DNA of 64,000 nucleotides, from positions 1 through 64,000 of the forward strand of contig JAHEJA010000014.1 in assembly GCA_024639125.1 (NCBI GenBank). Reading direction: 5' to 3'. A model generated the notes under the pieces. That model worked only from the letters and a program-made list of their open reading frames with translations, did not search any database and was not told where the DNA came from. The position numbers and the translations under genes are program-made. Shown here in pieces: positions 44,745-55,729 of this stretch; within the stretch, counting starts at the first letter, position 1, and each line of letters opens with the position of its first letter. The stretch comes from Paracoccaceae bacterium. Lineage in GTDB: Bacteria; Pseudomonadota; Alphaproteobacteria; Rhodobacterales; Rhodobacteraceae.

Positions 44745-45353
44745 TTAAAGCCCTTGCCCCGGTTTTACGTCTTTTAGTTCCATAGCTTTCGCAGGATCAC
44801 GCCACATTTGCGCCAATACATTTTGGCGCTTTACATCTTTGCGGTGACGCAGTGTCAAAACGATCGCACCAATCATCGCAACCAACAGGATCAACCCCGC
44901 CAGTTGGAACAACAAGATATACTGATCATAAATCAAAAGCCCCAACGCCACTGTGTTTTCGACACCCTCTGGCGCAACAGCCGTGCGTGCTGCCATGGCT
45001 GTGTCTGCTTCAGTCCAGACGCCAAATGCCATCGTCAATTGCATAAGCAAGACCAAGCCAATCAAGAGCGCGAGTGGTAAATACCGCGACATTTCAGCCT
45101 TGAGTTCGGCGAAATCGACATCAAGCATCATCACAACAAACAAGAACAGCACAGCGACCGCACCGACGTATACGATCACCAATAGCATCGCCACGAACTC
45201 TGCGCCTAGCAAAACAAAGAGCCCTGCAGATGACAAAAATGCCAAAATCAGCCATAGTACCGAATGCACAGGATTGCGGCTCACGACAGTGAACAGTCCT
45301 CCTGTGATGGTGCAAAGTGCGAACAAATAGAACGCGAAAGTTGCAACGCTCAT
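44745..45353 (-). CDS. nuoJ: NADH-quinone oxidoreductase subunit J
   Basis: 202 residues, five membrane helices. [46 protein letters not shown]-type core (about 28-73) includes the helix 3 tyrosine/glycine segment that forms the pi-bulge in complex I. The C-terminus is a soluble basic tail. The ATG overlaps the stop of the CMD-like gene by four bases. Confidence 0.96.
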   Translation of the reverse strand: MSVATFAFYLFALCTITGGLFTVVSRNPVHSVLWLILAFLSSAGLFVLLGAEFVAMLLVIVYVGAVAVLFLFVVMMLDVDFAELKAEMSRYLPLALLIGLVLLMQLTMAFGVWTEADTAMAARTAVAPEGVENTVALGLLIYDQYILLFQLAGLILLVAMIGAIVLTLRHRKDVKRQNVLAQMWRDPAKAMELKDVKPGQGL

Positions 45354-45757
45354 GTCTCTTTTTCCTCTTTGTCTTCCATAACCTCTTTGGCCAAATTCAT
45401 GGCGCGGGTCATGGCGGGTAAACCGGCAAACATCGACATTTGGCCGATGGTTTCGATAATTTCTTGGTGATGCGCCCCTGCTTCGATCAGGTGACGCACC
45501 GTTTGACGCACAAGCATATCGTTTTGTGCGCCTTGCATTGTCAGCCCTGCCAAAGTGATCAAAAGACGCGTTTTTGCGTCAAGACCGTCTTTGTTTATCG
45601 TCGTGCCAAAAAACATATCAAGCATGTCTTTTGGCATTTTAGGCATCAAATTTTCGAATTCCTTCGTAGAAAAGCTTGCCATAGCCGGATTGACGGAATT
45701 CACCATCTCGGCGGCCGCACGCATCATGTCTTCGAAAGGATTCTTTTGATCGCTCAT
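45350..45757 (-). CDS. Carboxymuconolactone decarboxylase-like protein inside nuo
   Basis: 135 residues. [20 protein letters not shown] and [30 protein letters not shown] match the AhpD-like/CMD helical fold, but the CxxC peroxidatic pair of AhpD is absent, so a disulfide reductase role is unlikely. It overlaps nuoI and nuoJ by four bases at each end, so it is translated with complex I. Additional reading frames within the nuo operon are known from Rhodobacter capsulatus; the role of this one is not established. An assembly or stress function is only a guess. Confidence 0.82.
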   Translation of the reverse strand: MSDQKNPFEDMMRAAAEMVNSVNPAMASFSTKEFENLMPKMPKDMLDMFFGTTINKDGLDAKTRLLITLAGLTMQGAQNDMLVRQTVRHLIEAGAHHQEIIETIGQMSMFAGLPAMTRAMNLAKEVMEDKEEKET

Positions 45758-46248
45758 CGGTACGGTGCATCCATTTCCAAATTACGAGCAATCTCTGCTT
45801 CCCAACGTTCGCCATTCGAAAGCAGCTTTTCTTTGTCATAGAATAGCTCTTCGCGCGTTTCGGTTGAAAATTCAAAGTTCGGGCCTTCGACAATCGCATC
45901 CACCGGACAGGCTTCTTGGCAGAAACCACAGTAAATGCATTTTGTCATATCAATGTCATAGCGCGTGGTGCGGCGGCTACCGTCATCGCGCGGCTCTGCA
46001 TCAATCGTGATCGCTTGCGCCGGACATACCGCTTCGCAGAGCTTACAAGCAATGCACCGCTCTTCGCCGTTTGGATAACGACGCAATGCGTGTTCACCGC
46101 GAAAGCGTGGGGAAAGTGGTCCCTTTTCGTGCGGATAGTTTAGCGTGGCCTTGGGAGCAAAAAAGTACTTTAACCCCAATTTCATTCCGACCCAGAAATC
46201 CTGAAGTAGGAAATATTTGACCGCACGACCGTAATCTACATTTGCCAT
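45754..46248 (-). CDS. nuoI: NADH-quinone oxidoreductase subunit I
   Basis: 164-residue peripheral-arm subunit carrying clusters N6a and N6b. The two 4Fe-4S motifs are [12 protein letters not shown] and [12 protein letters not shown]. The start at ATG 46248 ([13 protein letters not shown]) has GGAGG within the end of nuoH; the frame extends to 46317 only through nuoH. It begins one base after the nuoH stop. Confidence 0.96.
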   Translation of the reverse strand: MANVDYGRAVKYFLLQDFWVGMKLGLKYFFAPKATLNYPHEKGPLSPRFRGEHALRRYPNGEERCIACKLCEAVCPAQAITIDAEPRDDGSRRTTRYDIDMTKCIYCGFCQEACPVDAIVEGPNFEFSTETREELFYDKEKLLSNGERWEAEIARNLEMDAPYR

Positions 46249-46249
46249 A

Positions 46250-47287
46250 TCAGCCTCCAATGACCCAGCGTGCATATGCGCCGCCGAATGCTTCAAATTT
46301 TGCAAGGAACGCAACAACCACGACCCAAACCAATGACATCGGTAGGAATACTTTCCAACCCAAGCGCATCAGCTGATCATAGCGGTACCGTGGTGTGATC
46401 GCTTTGACCATCGCGAATAGGAAAAAGAAGAATGCCATTTTGCCAATCATCCAAAGTACGCCGTCAGGCAAACCCGGGATTGGGGACAACCAACCGCCAA
46501 AGAATAGCAATGTGGTCAAAGCACACATCAAGAATATCGCGGTATATTCACCCGCCATAAACAACAGGAACGGTGTCGAGCTATATTCAACCTGATAACC
46601 AGCGACCAGTTCAGATTCCGCTTCGGGCAAATCAAATGGGGGACGGTTCGTTTCAGCCAACGCGGAAATAAAGAACAAGAACACCATTGGGAAATGCGGC
46701 AACCAGTACCAGCTAAAGAACCCGTAGTTACCATCCTGAGCCCGCACAATATCGCCAAAGTTCATAGAACCCGTGGAAATGATCACACCGATAATGATCA
46801 AACCGATAGAAACTTCGTAAGAAATCATCTGCGCAGCAGAGCGCAACGATCCCAAAAACGGGTATTTCGAGTTAGAGGCCCAGCCCCCCATGATCACGCC
46901 ATATACTTCGAGTGAGGAAACCGCGAACACATAAAGAATTGCCACGTTGATGTCTGAAACAACCCAACCATCGTTGAACGGAATAACCGCCCAAGCGACA
47001 AGCGCCAACACAAAGCTTGTCAATGGCGCCAACATAAAGACCGTTTTATCGGCTCCGGCTGGGATCACGATTTCTTTTACCACGTATTTTAACGCATCCG
47101 CCACGGTTTGAAGCAGGCCAAAGACACCCACAACGTTTGGACCGCGACGCATCTGAACAGCAGCCCAGATTTTGCGGTCTCCATAAACCAAAAACAGCAT
47201 CGAGATCATAACGAACCCGACAACGGCCAAAACTTGGGCCACAATAATCAGGGCAATTCCGCCCGGAGTAGTTAGGAAATCAGCCAT
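46250..47287 (-). CDS. nuoH: NADH-quinone oxidoreductase subunit H
   Basis: 345 residues, eight or more membrane helices, forming the quinone-binding cavity between the two arms. [19 protein letters not shown] near the N-terminus and [20 protein letters not shown] in the long cytoplasmic loop are diagnostic. [20 protein letters not shown] closes the protein. Complete. It follows the small lipoprotein gene by six bases. Confidence 0.96.
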   Translation of the reverse strand: MADFLTTPGGIALIIVAQVLAVVGFVMISMLFLVYGDRKIWAAVQMRRGPNVVGVFGLLQTVADALKYVVKEIVIPAGADKTVFMLAPLTSFVLALVAWAVIPFNDGWVVSDINVAILYVFAVSSLEVYGVIMGGWASNSKYPFLGSLRSAAQMISYEVSIGLIIIGVIISTGSMNFGDIVRAQDGNYGFFSWYWLPHFPMVFLFFISALAETNRPPFDLPEAESELVAGYQVEYSSTPFLLFMAGEYTAIFLMCALTTLLFFGGWLSPIPGLPDGVLWMIGKMAFFFFLFAMVKAITPRYRYDQLMRLGWKVFLPMSLVWVVVVAFLAKFEAFGGAYARWVIGG

Positions 47288-47293
47288 AGGTCC

Positions 47294-47707
47294 TCACACC
47301 ATTGGTATTTCGTTAACCGCACAATTGGCCGCGACGACTTCGGCGTCGATCGTTTTCAATCCGCGGGGCAAAGCAGGAGAAATTAGGTAAACGGCATCTG
47401 CCACCCAATCCCCTGCCACGTTATTTACATTTGTGCGTATGTGGCGCGCAAATCCGTAACCACGGATCAACGTATATTGCGCCGCTGCACATTCTGCATA
47501 AGTCGTTGCAACAACTTCACTTAGTCCACCTTGGGCTGTGACATGGAATTGTACCATATCATCATCAAGCAGACTTGTCTTAACACCCTTGTAAGTGACG
47601 GCAGGCAAAGATGACTGGTTCATCGTGGCAGTCTCGTTTGACTGGCACCCCTGAACCGCACCCGCTGCGATCACCATCAAAGGCAATATGACAAGGCGAA
47701 GTTTCAT
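47294..47707 (-). CDS. Small lipoprotein between nuoG and nuoH
   Basis: 137 residues. An N-terminal signal (LVILPLMVIAAGAVQGC) ends in a lipobox, Cys at about 21. The mature domain has three further cysteines (ECAAAQYTLI, ANCAVNE) and no known motif. The ATG overlaps the nuoG stop (TAATG), so it is co-translated with complex I. It may be an envelope protein that travels with the operon by descent; no complex I role is known. It is unrelated in sequence to the lipoprotein at 49871. Confidence 0.75.
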   Translation of the reverse strand: MKLRLVILPLMVIAAGAVQGCQSNETATMNQSSLPAVTYKGVKTSLLDDDMVQFHVTAQGGLSEVVATTYAECAAAQYTLIRGYGFARHIRTNVNNVAGDWVADAVYLISPALPRGLKTIDAEVVAANCAVNEIPMV

Positions 47708-49725
47708 TATTCCGCTGCTACCTTTTCGACAGAGCGCGATTTCGCATTGGCGGACAATTCCGCCATCAAGCTAGACGCGCGTGCAATTGGGTTTGTTAGG
47801 TAAAAATCAGCAACCGCATTCCGGAAATCCGCTTTGCCAAGTTTGCCCGTTTTTTCTGCAACCCATTCATTCTGCGCAACTTGATCGATTGCTGCCAAAT
47901 GTGGCACCTCTTTGATCAAGGCTTTGCGCAGCTGAGCAAGGCTATCATAGGGCAATGTCGCCCCTAATTCCGCAGAAAGAGCCCGCAAAATAGCCCAGTT
48001 TTCCTTGGCTTCGCCCGGTGCAAATCCAGCACGCATAGCCAATTGTGGACGCCCTTCGGTGTTTACAAACAAACCGTTTTCTTCTGTATAGGCTGCCGCA
48101 GGAAGGATAATATCCGCCCGATGCGCACCACGATCCCCATGCGATCCTTGATAAATAACAAAGGCCCCGTCCGCGACGTCGACTTCATCCGCACCTAGGT
48201 TATAAATCACCTCAGCACCATCAATTGCTGCGTCCAAACCGCCCTCGGTCACGGCCCCAACATCCATCGCACCAACGCGCGCGGCAGCTGTGTGCAAGAC
48301 CATGAATTTGCTATTGGTGGCTTCTGCGAGCTTCATCGCCGATGCCAAAACAGCAGCACCATCCGCTTCGCGCAAGGCGCCTTGGCCGATGATGATTATC
48401 GATGGCTGTTCCAAAACATCGGTAAACTTATGTCCAAGCAAACCATCCAAAGCGGCGCGATCTGTGCCGACATGAGCATAATCATAAGTTAAATCAACGG
48501 CTTCGCCAACCAAACCAATTTGGGCGCCTTTGGTCCATGCTTTGCGAATGCGTGCATTTAGAACAGGCGCTTCGGTGCGTGGGTTGGTGCCGATCAACTG
48601 AATGAACTTGGCATCATCTATGTCTTCGATGGTGGCTGTTCCAACGTAACCCGACCGGTTGCCTGCAGGAAGTTTGGCATTATCTGTGCGGCATTCAACA
48701 GAACCGCCCATGCCTTGGATCATTGACTTGAGCGCGTAGGCCGCTTCAGTTGGGACCAAGTCACCAATCAATCCGGCTACTTTTTTACCCTTCATCGCAG
48801 AGGCCGCCGCAGCAAGGGCTTCGCCCCAAGTTGCTTTGCTCAGCTTACCGTTTTCGCGAATATAAGGCACATCAAGGCGTTGACGACGCAGACCATCCCA
48901 CACAAAACGGGTTTTATCGGAAATCCATTCTTCGTTCACACCATCATGGTTGCGTGGCAAAATACGCATCACTTCGCGCCCTTTGGTATCCACGCGAATG
49001 CTTGACCCAAGCGCATCCATGACGTCGATTGTCTCTGTCTTGGTCAATTCCCAAGGACGGGCTGTAAATGCATAAGGTTTGGACGTCAAAGCCCCAACAG
49101 GGCAAAGATCGATGATGTTGCCTTGCAAGTTACTGTCAAGCGTTTCGCCAAGATAAGATGTGATTTCGCTATCTTCGCCACGCCCCGTTTGACCCATCTG
49201 CGTGATACCGGCAACTTCGGTCGTGAAACGCACGCAGCGTGTACAGCTAATGCAACGCGTCATAGTCGTGGACACCAATGGCCCAAGGTCAAGATCTGTG
49301 CTGGCGCGCTTTGCTTCGCGATAGCGACTGTTTTCAACGCCGTACGCCATGGCTTGGTCTTGAAGATCGCATTCACCACCTTGGTCACAGATCGGACAAT
49401 CCAGTGGGTGGTTGATCAACAAAAATTCCATAACGCCTTCGCGCGCTTTTTTGACCATTGGTGAATTGGTCTTGACCACGGGCGGTTGACCTTCTGGGCC
49501 CGGGCGCAAATCGCGCACTTGCATCGCACAGCTCGCCGCAGGTTTAGGCGGACCGCCAACCACTTCGACCAAGCACATACGACAGTTACCGGCGATCGAC
49601 AAACGTTCGTGATAGCAAAAGCGCGGCACTTCGACACCGGCTTGTTCACAAGCCTGGATCAAGGTCATAGCGCCTTCTACTTCGATCTCTTTGTTGTCGA
49701 TGATGATTTTGCGTAGGTCTGCCAT
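47707..49725 (-). CDS. nuoG: NADH-quinone oxidoreductase subunit G
   Basis: 672 residues from ATG 49725 ([16 protein letters not shown]); an in-frame GTG at 49734 overlaps the preceding gene. The 2Fe-2S motif is [15 protein letters not shown], the His-ligated 4Fe-4S motif is [18 protein letters not shown], and the third cluster site is [14 protein letters not shown]. The rest is a molybdopterin-oxidoreductase-like domain without cofactor. The protein carries electrons from NuoF toward NuoB. Confidence 0.96.
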   Translation of the reverse strand: MADLRKIIIDNKEIEVEGAMTLIQACEQAGVEVPRFCYHERLSIAGNCRMCLVEVVGGPPKPAASCAMQVRDLRPGPEGQPPVVKTNSPMVKKAREGVMEFLLINHPLDCPICDQGGECDLQDQAMAYGVENSRYREAKRASTDLDLGPLVSTTMTRCISCTRCVRFTTEVAGITQMGQTGRGEDSEITSYLGETLDSNLQGNIIDLCPVGALTSKPYAFTARPWELTKTETIDVMDALGSSIRVDTKGREVMRILPRNHDGVNEEWISDKTRFVWDGLRRQRLDVPYIRENGKLSKATWGEALAAAASAMKGKKVAGLIGDLVPTEAAYALKSMIQGMGGSVECRTDNAKLPAGNRSGYVGTATIEDIDDAKFIQLIGTNPRTEAPVLNARIRKAWTKGAQIGLVGEAVDLTYDYAHVGTDRAALDGLLGHKFTDVLEQPSIIIIGQGALREADGAAVLASAMKLAEATNSKFMVLHTAAARVGAMDVGAVTEGGLDAAIDGAEVIYNLGADEVDVADGAFVIYQGSHGDRGAHRADIILPAAAYTEENGLFVNTEGRPQLAMRAGFAPGEAKENWAILRALSAELGATLPYDSLAQLRKALIKEVPHLAAIDQVAQNEWVAEKTGKLGKADFRNAVADFYLTNPIARASSLMAELSANAKSRSVEKVAAE

Positions 49726-49730
49726 CACAT

Positions 49731-49874
49731 TCACTTTGCTTTTAAAGTCAGCACGTTTTTACGCGCTTTATTGTTTTCAACACGGATCGCTGCAGTCCGA
49801 GGTGCCGGCAGAGTTAATGCCACCACGCCAATCACGGCCACAGACAAAAGAATTGCAATTGCTAAACTCGTCAT
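49731..49874 (-). CDS. 47-residue single-pass membrane protein inside nuo
   Basis: A complete small frame, [18 protein letters not shown] followed by [20 protein letters not shown] and a basic tail ending LTLKAK. One membrane helix spans about residues 3-21, with a positively charged C-terminal half. Its ATG overlaps the stop of the upstream lipoprotein gene (ATGA), and its TGA is six bases before the nuoG ATG, so it bridges two genes of the operon with no gap. No family is recognised. Spacing and coupling make it a probable real gene. Confidence 0.65.
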   Translation of the reverse strand: MTSLAIAILLSVAVIGVVALTLPAPRTAAIRVENNKARKNVLTLKAK

Positions 49875-50191
49875 ACAGAACAGCTCCCGTTTAGGTGAAG
49901 ATTGCCTTTGATGATGGTCGGGTCCGCTTCAGGCCCCTGCCCCCATTCAATGTCAGACGTTCCAAAAGTTTCGACACAGTATTTCGTGCCCTCATACTGG
50001 CCTGCTTCGCGTGACGCATCGACATTTTGCACTGCATTTTTGATGACAATGCGAAAATCTTCGGGCTTGTCTGGATAAGCATCTACAGAATAGGCAAAAA
50101 TGATACCGCCAAAAGGAATGCGGTTATCTTGCCATGCTTCACCGCAGGCAGACACAACAAATGCCAAGGATATGATGATTGGTAAACGCAT
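49871..50191 (-). CDS. Small lipoprotein between nuoF and nuoG
   Basis: 106 residues. Signal MRLPIIISLAFVVSAC with the lipobox cysteine at 16. The mature part is acidic and beta-rich with two cysteines (TKYCVETFG and NGSCSV). No known domain. It starts three bases after the nuoF stop and overlaps the 47-residue gene by four bases. Role in complex I unknown. Confidence 0.72.
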   Translation of the reverse strand: MRLPIIISLAFVVSACGEAWQDNRIPFGGIIFAYSVDAYPDKPEDFRIVIKNAVQNVDASREAGQYEGTKYCVETFGTSDIEWGQGPEADPTIIKGNLHLNGSCSV

Positions 50192-50194
50192 CGA

Positions 50195-51493
50195 TTACTC
50201 AGCAGCCACTGCACGGGCGCGTGTCGGGCGCTGGGATTTGATACGATCTTCTATTTCTTCGCGGAAATTTCGGATCAACCCTTGGATTGGCCACGCTGCG
50301 GCATCACCAAGCGCACAAATTGTGTGGCCTTCGACTTGTTTGGTGACATCCCAAAGCATATCAATTTCTTCTTGATCCGCTTCGCCTTTGACCAAACGAT
50401 CCATGACACGCATCATCCAACCGGTCCCTTCGCGGCACGGCGTACATTGACCACAGCTTTCGTGTTTGTAGAATTTTGACAACCGCCAAATTGCTTTGAT
50501 GATATCCGTGGATTTGTCCATCACGATCACAGCCGCAGTCCCCAAACCAGAGCCTAGTTCGCCACGCAAATAATCAAAATCCATGATGGCATCCCGCATG
50601 TTTTCACCGCGCACACAAGGCACCGATGACCCACCGGGAATAACCGCCAAAAGATTGTCCCATCCACCCCGAATGCCACCGCAATGCTTTTCAATCAGCT
50701 CTTCGAATGAAATGGACATGGCTTCTTCAACGACACATGGGTTGTTGACGTGACCAGAAATCGCAAACAATTTTGTCCCCGCGTTGTTTTGGCGACCAAA
50801 ACCTGCGAACCATTCTGGTCCTCGGCGCAAGATCGTCGGAACAACGGCAATAGATTCAACATTGTTAACAGTCGTCGGGCATCCATAAAGTCCGGCCCCC
50901 GCAGGGAACGGTGGCTTCATGCGTGGCATGCCTTTTTTGCCCTCAAGGCTTTCGATCAATGCGGTTTCTTCACCGCAGATATATGCCCCTGCACCGTGAT
51001 GCAGATAAAGGTCAAAATCCCATCCGGATTTCGCGGCATTTTTACCCAAAAGCCCGGCTGCATATGCTTCGTCAATCGCGTTTTGCAAAGCTTCGCGTTC
51101 ACGGATATATTCACCGCGAATATAGATATAACATGTGTTCGCATTCATCGCGAAAGATGCAATTAACGCCCCTTCGATCAACGTATGCGGATCGTGGCGC
51201 ATGATTTCGCGGTCTTTGCAGGTACCCGGTTCGGATTCATCCGCATTAATAACCAAATACGCAGGGCGCCCGTCGCTTTCTTTGGGCATGAAAGACCATT
51301 TCAAACCCGTTGGAAAACCCGCACCACCGCGACCGCGTAGACCAGATGCTTTCATCTGATCGATAACCCAATCACGACCGTTTTGGATAATCTTGGCGGT
51401 GCCATCCCAATGCCCACGCGCCATTGCGCCTTTGAGCGTTCGGTCGTGCATCCCGTAGATATTGGTAAAGATCCTGTCTTGATCCTTTAGCAT
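50195..51493 (-). CDS. nuoF: NADH-quinone oxidoreductase subunit F
   Basis: 432-residue NADH- and FMN-binding subunit. The NADH motif is [18 protein letters not shown] (about 53-70), the FMN motif [19 protein letters not shown] (about 175-193), and the N3 4Fe-4S site is [16 protein letters not shown] near 347-362 with a further Cys in [10 protein letters not shown]. Complete. It follows the DUF5337 gene by seven bases. Confidence 0.97.
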   Translation of the reverse strand: MLKDQDRIFTNIYGMHDRTLKGAMARGHWDGTAKIIQNGRDWVIDQMKASGLRGRGGAGFPTGLKWSFMPKESDGRPAYLVINADESEPGTCKDREIMRHDPHTLIEGALIASFAMNANTCYIYIRGEYIREREALQNAIDEAYAAGLLGKNAAKSGWDFDLYLHHGAGAYICGEETALIESLEGKKGMPRMKPPFPAGAGLYGCPTTVNNVESIAVVPTILRRGPEWFAGFGRQNNAGTKLFAISGHVNNPCVVEEAMSISFEELIEKHCGGIRGGWDNLLAVIPGGSSVPCVRGENMRDAIMDFDYLRGELGSGLGTAAVIVMDKSTDIIKAIWRLSKFYKHESCGQCTPCREGTGWMMRVMDRLVKGEADQEEIDMLWDVTKQVEGHTICALGDAAAWPIQGLIRNFREEIEDRIKSQRPTRARAVAAE

Positions 51494-51500
51494 CTCGCGA

Positions 51501-51725
51501 TCATCCTTTATTATTCTGGCGTTTCCGCCAAATTTGAAATGTTACAACCAACGCCCAAAAGAACGCGGCCAAAGCAATTAGATCAATCAAAACTTGGAAC
51601 CGCAGTGGGATCCCAAGCTTTGATCCAATCCATTGAGCCACTATCCAGAACACCATAGCCCCCGCAATGACGATCGCTGCGATACGTCCTTGGGTTTCTT
51701 GCTTGTGGTCTGCGTCGTGGCTCAT
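51501..51725 (-). CDS. DUF5337 family small membrane protein
   Basis: 74 residues from ATG 51725, because GAGG lies at proper distance only for that codon; ATG 51734 would put the ribosome-binding site against the start. Two membrane helices, about 16-34 and 45-62, with a basic C-terminus ([12 protein letters not shown]). It corresponds to DUF5337, found within Rhodobacterales nuo operons. Role unproven; accessory membrane factor for complex I is a reasonable inference. Confidence 0.78.
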   Translation of the reverse strand: MSHDADHKQETQGRIAAIVIAGAMVFWIVAQWIGSKLGIPLRFQVLIDLIALAAFFWALVVTFQIWRKRQNNKG

Positions 51726-51736
51726 GTTTTTCATCC

Positions 51737-52723
51737 TCAGTAAACGCCGCCTTTGCCGACACGTTTAGAGAATTCAGTTTCACCACCAGACGCGAGCAAT
51801 GCGGCTTGTTCCACCCAATTGTCACGGCTTACGCGGCCTTTAAATCCGGCAAGGTTCGCATTGACCCATGCCACTTCGTCACCGGACCAAGAGGCGATCT
51901 GGTCGAAATGATAAAACCCAAGCTCATTGCAAAGTTTTTCCAGTTTCGGGCCAATACCCTTGATACGCTTTAGATCATCCGCACCACCGTCACGCGCAGC
52001 GCTCAATGCTTTTGGGCGCTGGCCTTCGTTGGTTCCTTCTAGCACGCCGTCCTTGTCATAGTCAGGGGTCGGTGCGTCGCCCTCTGTTGCCGGTGCCGCA
52101 GCTTTTGCTTTTGGTGCGGCCTTGGTCTTTGGTGCGGCCTTGGCTTTTGCTTCAGCTTTCGGCTTTGGTGCGGCTTTCGCCTTGGCTTTTGGTTCTGCTT
52201 CGGCATCAGCCTCGGCTTCGTATTTCCAAGTGCCTTTTCGATTTGCCAACTCAGCCTGCCCTGCCAATTCGGCAGAGGGCTTGATCTCGGCTGATCTTAG
52301 GTGTGCAGCCGTTTCGTTGGTCGCGCTTGCAGACGTCGTAGATGACGTATCATCCGAACCGGTTGCAGTATCGTTTGACGACGCTGTGGGCGCGGTTGTT
52401 GCCTCCGCGGCTGATGACGATGAAGCGGCTACCGAGCTGCTTGATCCTTGCACAGATGAAGACGTTGAAGTTCCTGAAACGGATGTCGCTGATGCAGATC
52501 CGCCAAGACCACCGGAATGGTGGCTTTCTGTCTGTGAGACACCGCAAAACGCCCAAGACAATAGCAAACCCAATAAAATAAACACAAGCGCCGCAATAAA
52601 TAATGCGCTTGGCCAATGCATGTGCATCATTGACAAACTCACGATAAATACAACCAACCCGATAAGCGCAGCTAGGCCCCAACAGCCCCACTGACATCTG
52701 GTATTTTTCATTGGTTCATTCAT
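51737..52723 (-). CDS. HHH-domain membrane protein, paralog of the NuoE tail
   Basis: 328 residues. Two membrane helices (about 13-33 and 38-60), then a long Ser/Thr/Ala stretch (about 75-140), an Ala/Lys/Pro-rich stretch (about 170-215) and a C-terminal helix-hairpin-helix module (about 249-328) that opens DDLKRIKGIGPKLEKL. That module matches the C-terminus of NuoE next door at about 55 of 80 positions. It lies 32 bases after nuoE with GGGGGA before its ATG. I infer a membrane-tethered partner of NuoE or a duplication of its tail. Confidence 0.8.
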   Translation of the reverse strand: MNEPMKNTRCQWGCWGLAALIGLVVFIVSLSMMHMHWPSALFIAALVFILLGLLLSWAFCGVSQTESHHSGGLGGSASATSVSGTSTSSSVQGSSSSVAASSSSAAEATTAPTASSNDTATGSDDTSSTTSASATNETAAHLRSAEIKPSAELAGQAELANRKGTWKYEAEADAEAEPKAKAKAAPKPKAEAKAKAAPKTKAAPKAKAAAPATEGDAPTPDYDKDGVLEGTNEGQRPKALSAARDGGADDLKRIKGIGPKLEKLCNELGFYHFDQIASWSGDEVAWVNANLAGFKGRVSRDNWVEQAALLASGGETEFSKRVGKGGVY

Positions 52724-52755
52724 CTAATTTCCCCCTTAATGTTAAAGACAGCGCC

Positions 52756-53910
52756 TTAATAGACGCCACCCTTTTTAACACGGGATGAGAATTCAGTCAT
52801 TTCTCCTGATGCAAGAATCTTGGCTTGCGCGACCCATTCGTCACGTGACGCGCGACCTTTGAAGCCTTCTAGGTTCTGATCAACCCATGAAAGTTCTTCG
52901 TCAGTCCAATTAGAAACTTGATCAAAATGAAAAAAGCCTAGCGTATTCAATAGCTTTTCAAGCTTGGGCCCAACACCTTTGATCAACTTCAGATCATCCG
53001 CACCAGATTTTCGCGGCGCTTTCAACGTGCTGGGTTTTTTTCCTGATTGAGCAGCTTCAGGCACCTTTGCGTCAGCTTTTGCAGCTTTCGCGGGGGTTTT
53101 CCCCTTAGCGGCTGTGGGCTTTGGCGCGCTTTGAGCTGCGGATTTGGCATTTCTTGGCGCAGAGGATTCTCTTGGAGGGGCCACTTTTTTCGTCGCCTTA
53201 TCTTTATCCAACCACGGCGTTAACAAAGGAACCTCGGTTCCATCGATACGCTTGATGCTATCCCCTAGATCAACGGCCAATTGCGCGCTTGCGTTATAGG
53301 GATGACGGCCCTCTTGGTATTCTGTCAGGCTGCTCAAGCCGCTTTTTGGTTCTGCGGCGTAGCGTCCGTTTTGTGGCCCGGCAACAGGAACCTTACCAGA
53401 AGCCATATCGTCGATCATTTTGGCAAAACCTTCTGCCGTCAAATCTTCGAAATAGTCTTTGCCGATTTGCGCCATTGGTGCGTTTGCACAGGATCCAAGA
53501 CATTCAACTTCTTCCCAGCTGAATTTTCCGTCTTCGGAAATCTGATGTGCCTTGGGTGCGATTTTCTCTTTGCACACAGCAATCAAATCCTCGGCCCCAC
53601 AAATCATGCAGGATAAGGTGCCGCAGACTTGGATATGCGCAACGGACCCGACAGGCTGCAACTGGAACATAAAGTAGAACGACGCAACTTCGAGTACACG
53701 AATGTAGGCCATATCCAACATGTCCGCGATGGCTTCAATCGCGGGGCGGGTGAGCCAGCCTTCTTGTTCTTGGGCGCGCCAGAGCAATGGGATCACAGCC
53801 GAAGCTTGACGTCCTTCTGGGTATTTCGTTATTTGCGCCTCTGCCCATGCGTGGTTCGCAGGCGTGAAAGCAAATGTTTCGGGTTGTTCGTGGTAAAGAC
53901 GGCGTAGCAT
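52756..53910 (-). CDS. nuoE: NADH-quinone oxidoreductase subunit E with HHH extension
   Basis: 384 residues. The first 190 are the thioredoxin-fold 2Fe-2S NuoE with ligands in VCGTLSC and [10 protein letters not shown] (cluster N1a). An Ala/Lys/Pro-rich linker (about 230-300) leads to a helix-hairpin-helix module opening [17 protein letters not shown]. coli NuoE is only about 166 residues, so more than half of this protein is extension. Similar tails are known in Rhodobacterales NuoE and ribosomal protein L21. Start overlaps the nuoD stop by one base. Confidence 0.95.
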   Translation of the reverse strand: MLRRLYHEQPETFAFTPANHAWAEAQITKYPEGRQASAVIPLLWRAQEQEGWLTRPAIEAIADMLDMAYIRVLEVASFYFMFQLQPVGSVAHIQVCGTLSCMICGAEDLIAVCKEKIAPKAHQISEDGKFSWEEVECLGSCANAPMAQIGKDYFEDLTAEGFAKMIDDMASGKVPVAGPQNGRYAAEPKSGLSSLTEYQEGRHPYNASAQLAVDLGDSIKRIDGTEVPLLTPWLDKDKATKKVAPPRESSAPRNAKSAAQSAPKPTAAKGKTPAKAAKADAKVPEAAQSGKKPSTLKAPRKSGADDLKLIKGVGPKLEKLLNTLGFFHFDQVSNWTDEELSWVDQNLEGFKGRASRDEWVAQAKILASGEMTEFSSRVKKGGVY

Positions 53911-55127
53911 TAGCGGTCAATCTCTCCGAATACGACATCCATTGTGCCGATGATTGCAGCTACGTCAGCCAACTGGTGACCCGACGCAATGTGATCCATG
54001 GCTTGCAAATGCAAGAACCCAGGCGCGCGTAATTTGGCACGGTAGGGTTTGTTTGTTCCATCAGCCACGAGATAGACACCGAATTCGCCCTTGGGGGCTT
54101 CTACGGCGGCGTAAACTTCACCAGCAGGAACATGGAACCCTTCGGTATAAAGTTTAAAGTGGTGAATCAACGCTTCCATTGATGTTTTCATGTCCGAACG
54201 CTTTGGCGGTGTCAGCTTGCCACGCGCCAAAACATCGCCTGTGGCTTCGCGTAATTTAACGACGGCTTGGCGAATGATGTGAACAGATTGACGCATTTCT
54301 TCCATGCGGCACAGATAACGATCATAGCAATCGCCGTTTTTGCCAACTGGGATTTGGAATTCAAATTCGTCGTAACACTCATAGGGTTGCGCGCGGCGCA
54401 GATCCCATGCGAACCCAGACCCACGCACCATAACACCCGAAAATCCAAAATTTTGGATGTCTTCTTCGGTGACGACGCCGATGTCGGCGTTGCGCTGTTT
54501 AAAGATGCGGTTTTCAGTCAAAAGATCATCAATGTCTTTTAGACGTGCTGGGAATTCGATAGCCCATTCTTCGATGTCATCGATCAAGGCATCTGGAATG
54601 TCTTGGTGAACACCACCGGGGCGGAAATAAGCGGCGTGCAAACGCGCGCCACACGCCCGTTCATAAAAACCCATCAGCTTTTCACGTTCTTCAAACCCCC
54701 AGAGCGGTGGTGTCAAAGCACCCACATCCATCGCTTGGGTTGTTACGTTCAACAAATGGTTCAAAACACGGCCAATTTCGGAATAAAGCACACGGATCAA
54801 CGAAGCACGACGCGGCACTTCAACACCGCAAAGCTTTTCAATTGCCAAACACCAAGCATGTTCTTGGTTCATTGGCGCCACATAGTCCAACCGGTCAAAG
54901 TAAGGCAGGTTCTGCAGATATGTTCTGCTTTCCATCAGCTTTTCTGTGCCACGATGCAGCAACCCGATATGCGGGTCGCAGCGTTCCACAATTTCGCCAT
55001 CCAGTTCAAGAACAAGACGCAAAACCCCGTGGGCCGCAGGGTGCTGAGGACCAAAGTTGATATTGAAATTACGGATCTTTTGTTCGCCTGTTTGGGCGTC
55101 TTCGAAACCTTTGGAGCCGTCCATCAT
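53910..55127 (-). CDS. nuoD: NADH-quinone oxidoreductase subunit D
   Basis: 405-residue 49-kDa-type subunit that, with NuoB and NuoH, forms the quinone site. [20 protein letters not shown] at about 24-43 holds the quinone-site histidines, and [31 protein letters not shown] and [10 protein letters not shown]-type helices follow. The C-terminal [20 protein letters not shown] is diagnostic. It is separate from nuoC here, not fused as in E. coli. Confidence 0.97.
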   Translation of the reverse strand: MMDGSKGFEDAQTGEQKIRNFNINFGPQHPAAHGVLRLVLELDGEIVERCDPHIGLLHRGTEKLMESRTYLQNLPYFDRLDYVAPMNQEHAWCLAIEKLCGVEVPRRASLIRVLYSEIGRVLNHLLNVTTQAMDVGALTPPLWGFEEREKLMGFYERACGARLHAAYFRPGGVHQDIPDALIDDIEEWAIEFPARLKDIDDLLTENRIFKQRNADIGVVTEEDIQNFGFSGVMVRGSGFAWDLRRAQPYECYDEFEFQIPVGKNGDCYDRYLCRMEEMRQSVHIIRQAVVKLREATGDVLARGKLTPPKRSDMKTSMEALIHHFKLYTEGFHVPAGEVYAAVEAPKGEFGVYLVADGTNKPYRAKLRAPGFLHLQAMDHIASGHQLADVAAIIGTMDVVFGEIDR

Positions 55128-55729
55128 TTCGCCCCCTCTTTCTCATCACCAGGAAGAATATATTCCGCACCTTCCCATGGGCTCATAAAATCAAACTGAC
55201 GGTATTCTTGGGTCAATTTGACGGGTTCATAGACAACGCGCTTTTGCGCTTCGTCATAGCGAACCTCGGTGTAGCCCGTGGTTGGGAAATCTTTGCGTAG
55301 CGGATATCCACGGAACCCGTAGTCCGTCAGCAAGCGACGCAAATCCGGATGGCCCGTGAACAAAATGCCGAACATATCGAACACTTCGCGTTCAAACCAG
55401 TTTGAGGACGGGTGCACATCAACAATAGATGGCAATGTTTCGTCTTCTCGGATCGACACGCGCAAGCGAATGCGGTGGTTCTGGTACATGGACAAGAAAT
55501 GATACACCACATCAAACCGCTTGGCACGATCAGGATAATCCACTGCCGTCACATCAACCAATGTCGAAAACTTGCACGTCGGATCATTTTTCAAAAATTC
55601 AACGAATTCCACAATGTGGTTCGGCGCCACATCGATCGTCAATTCATCAAAGCTAATATCCCAACCCAAAACGCAATTGCTGCGCTTTGTTTCAAGATAT
55701 GTTCCCAATTCTTGCAAGGCCTGTGTCAT
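55124..55729 (-). CDS. nuoC: NADH-quinone oxidoreductase subunit C
   Basis: 201-residue 30-kDa-type subunit of the peripheral arm. [58 protein letters not shown]-type residues (about 112-150) are diagnostic. It overlaps nuoB and nuoD by four bases at either end, which favours equal translation of the three. Confidence 0.96.
   Translation of the reverse strand: MTQALQELGTYLETKRSNCVLGWDISFDELTIDVAPNHIVEFVEFLKNDPTCKFSTLVDVTAVDYPDRAKRFDVVYHFLSMYQNHRIRLRVSIREDETLPSIVDVHPSSNWFEREVFDMFGILFTGHPDLRRLLTDYGFRGYPLRKDFPTTGYTEVRYDEAQKRVVYEPVKLTQEYRQFDFMSPWEGAEYILPGDEKEGAK

Noticed and set aside
54603-55199. 198-residue plus-strand frame opposite nuoD and nuoC
   Set aside because: Antisense to two conserved genes and lacks a start signal.
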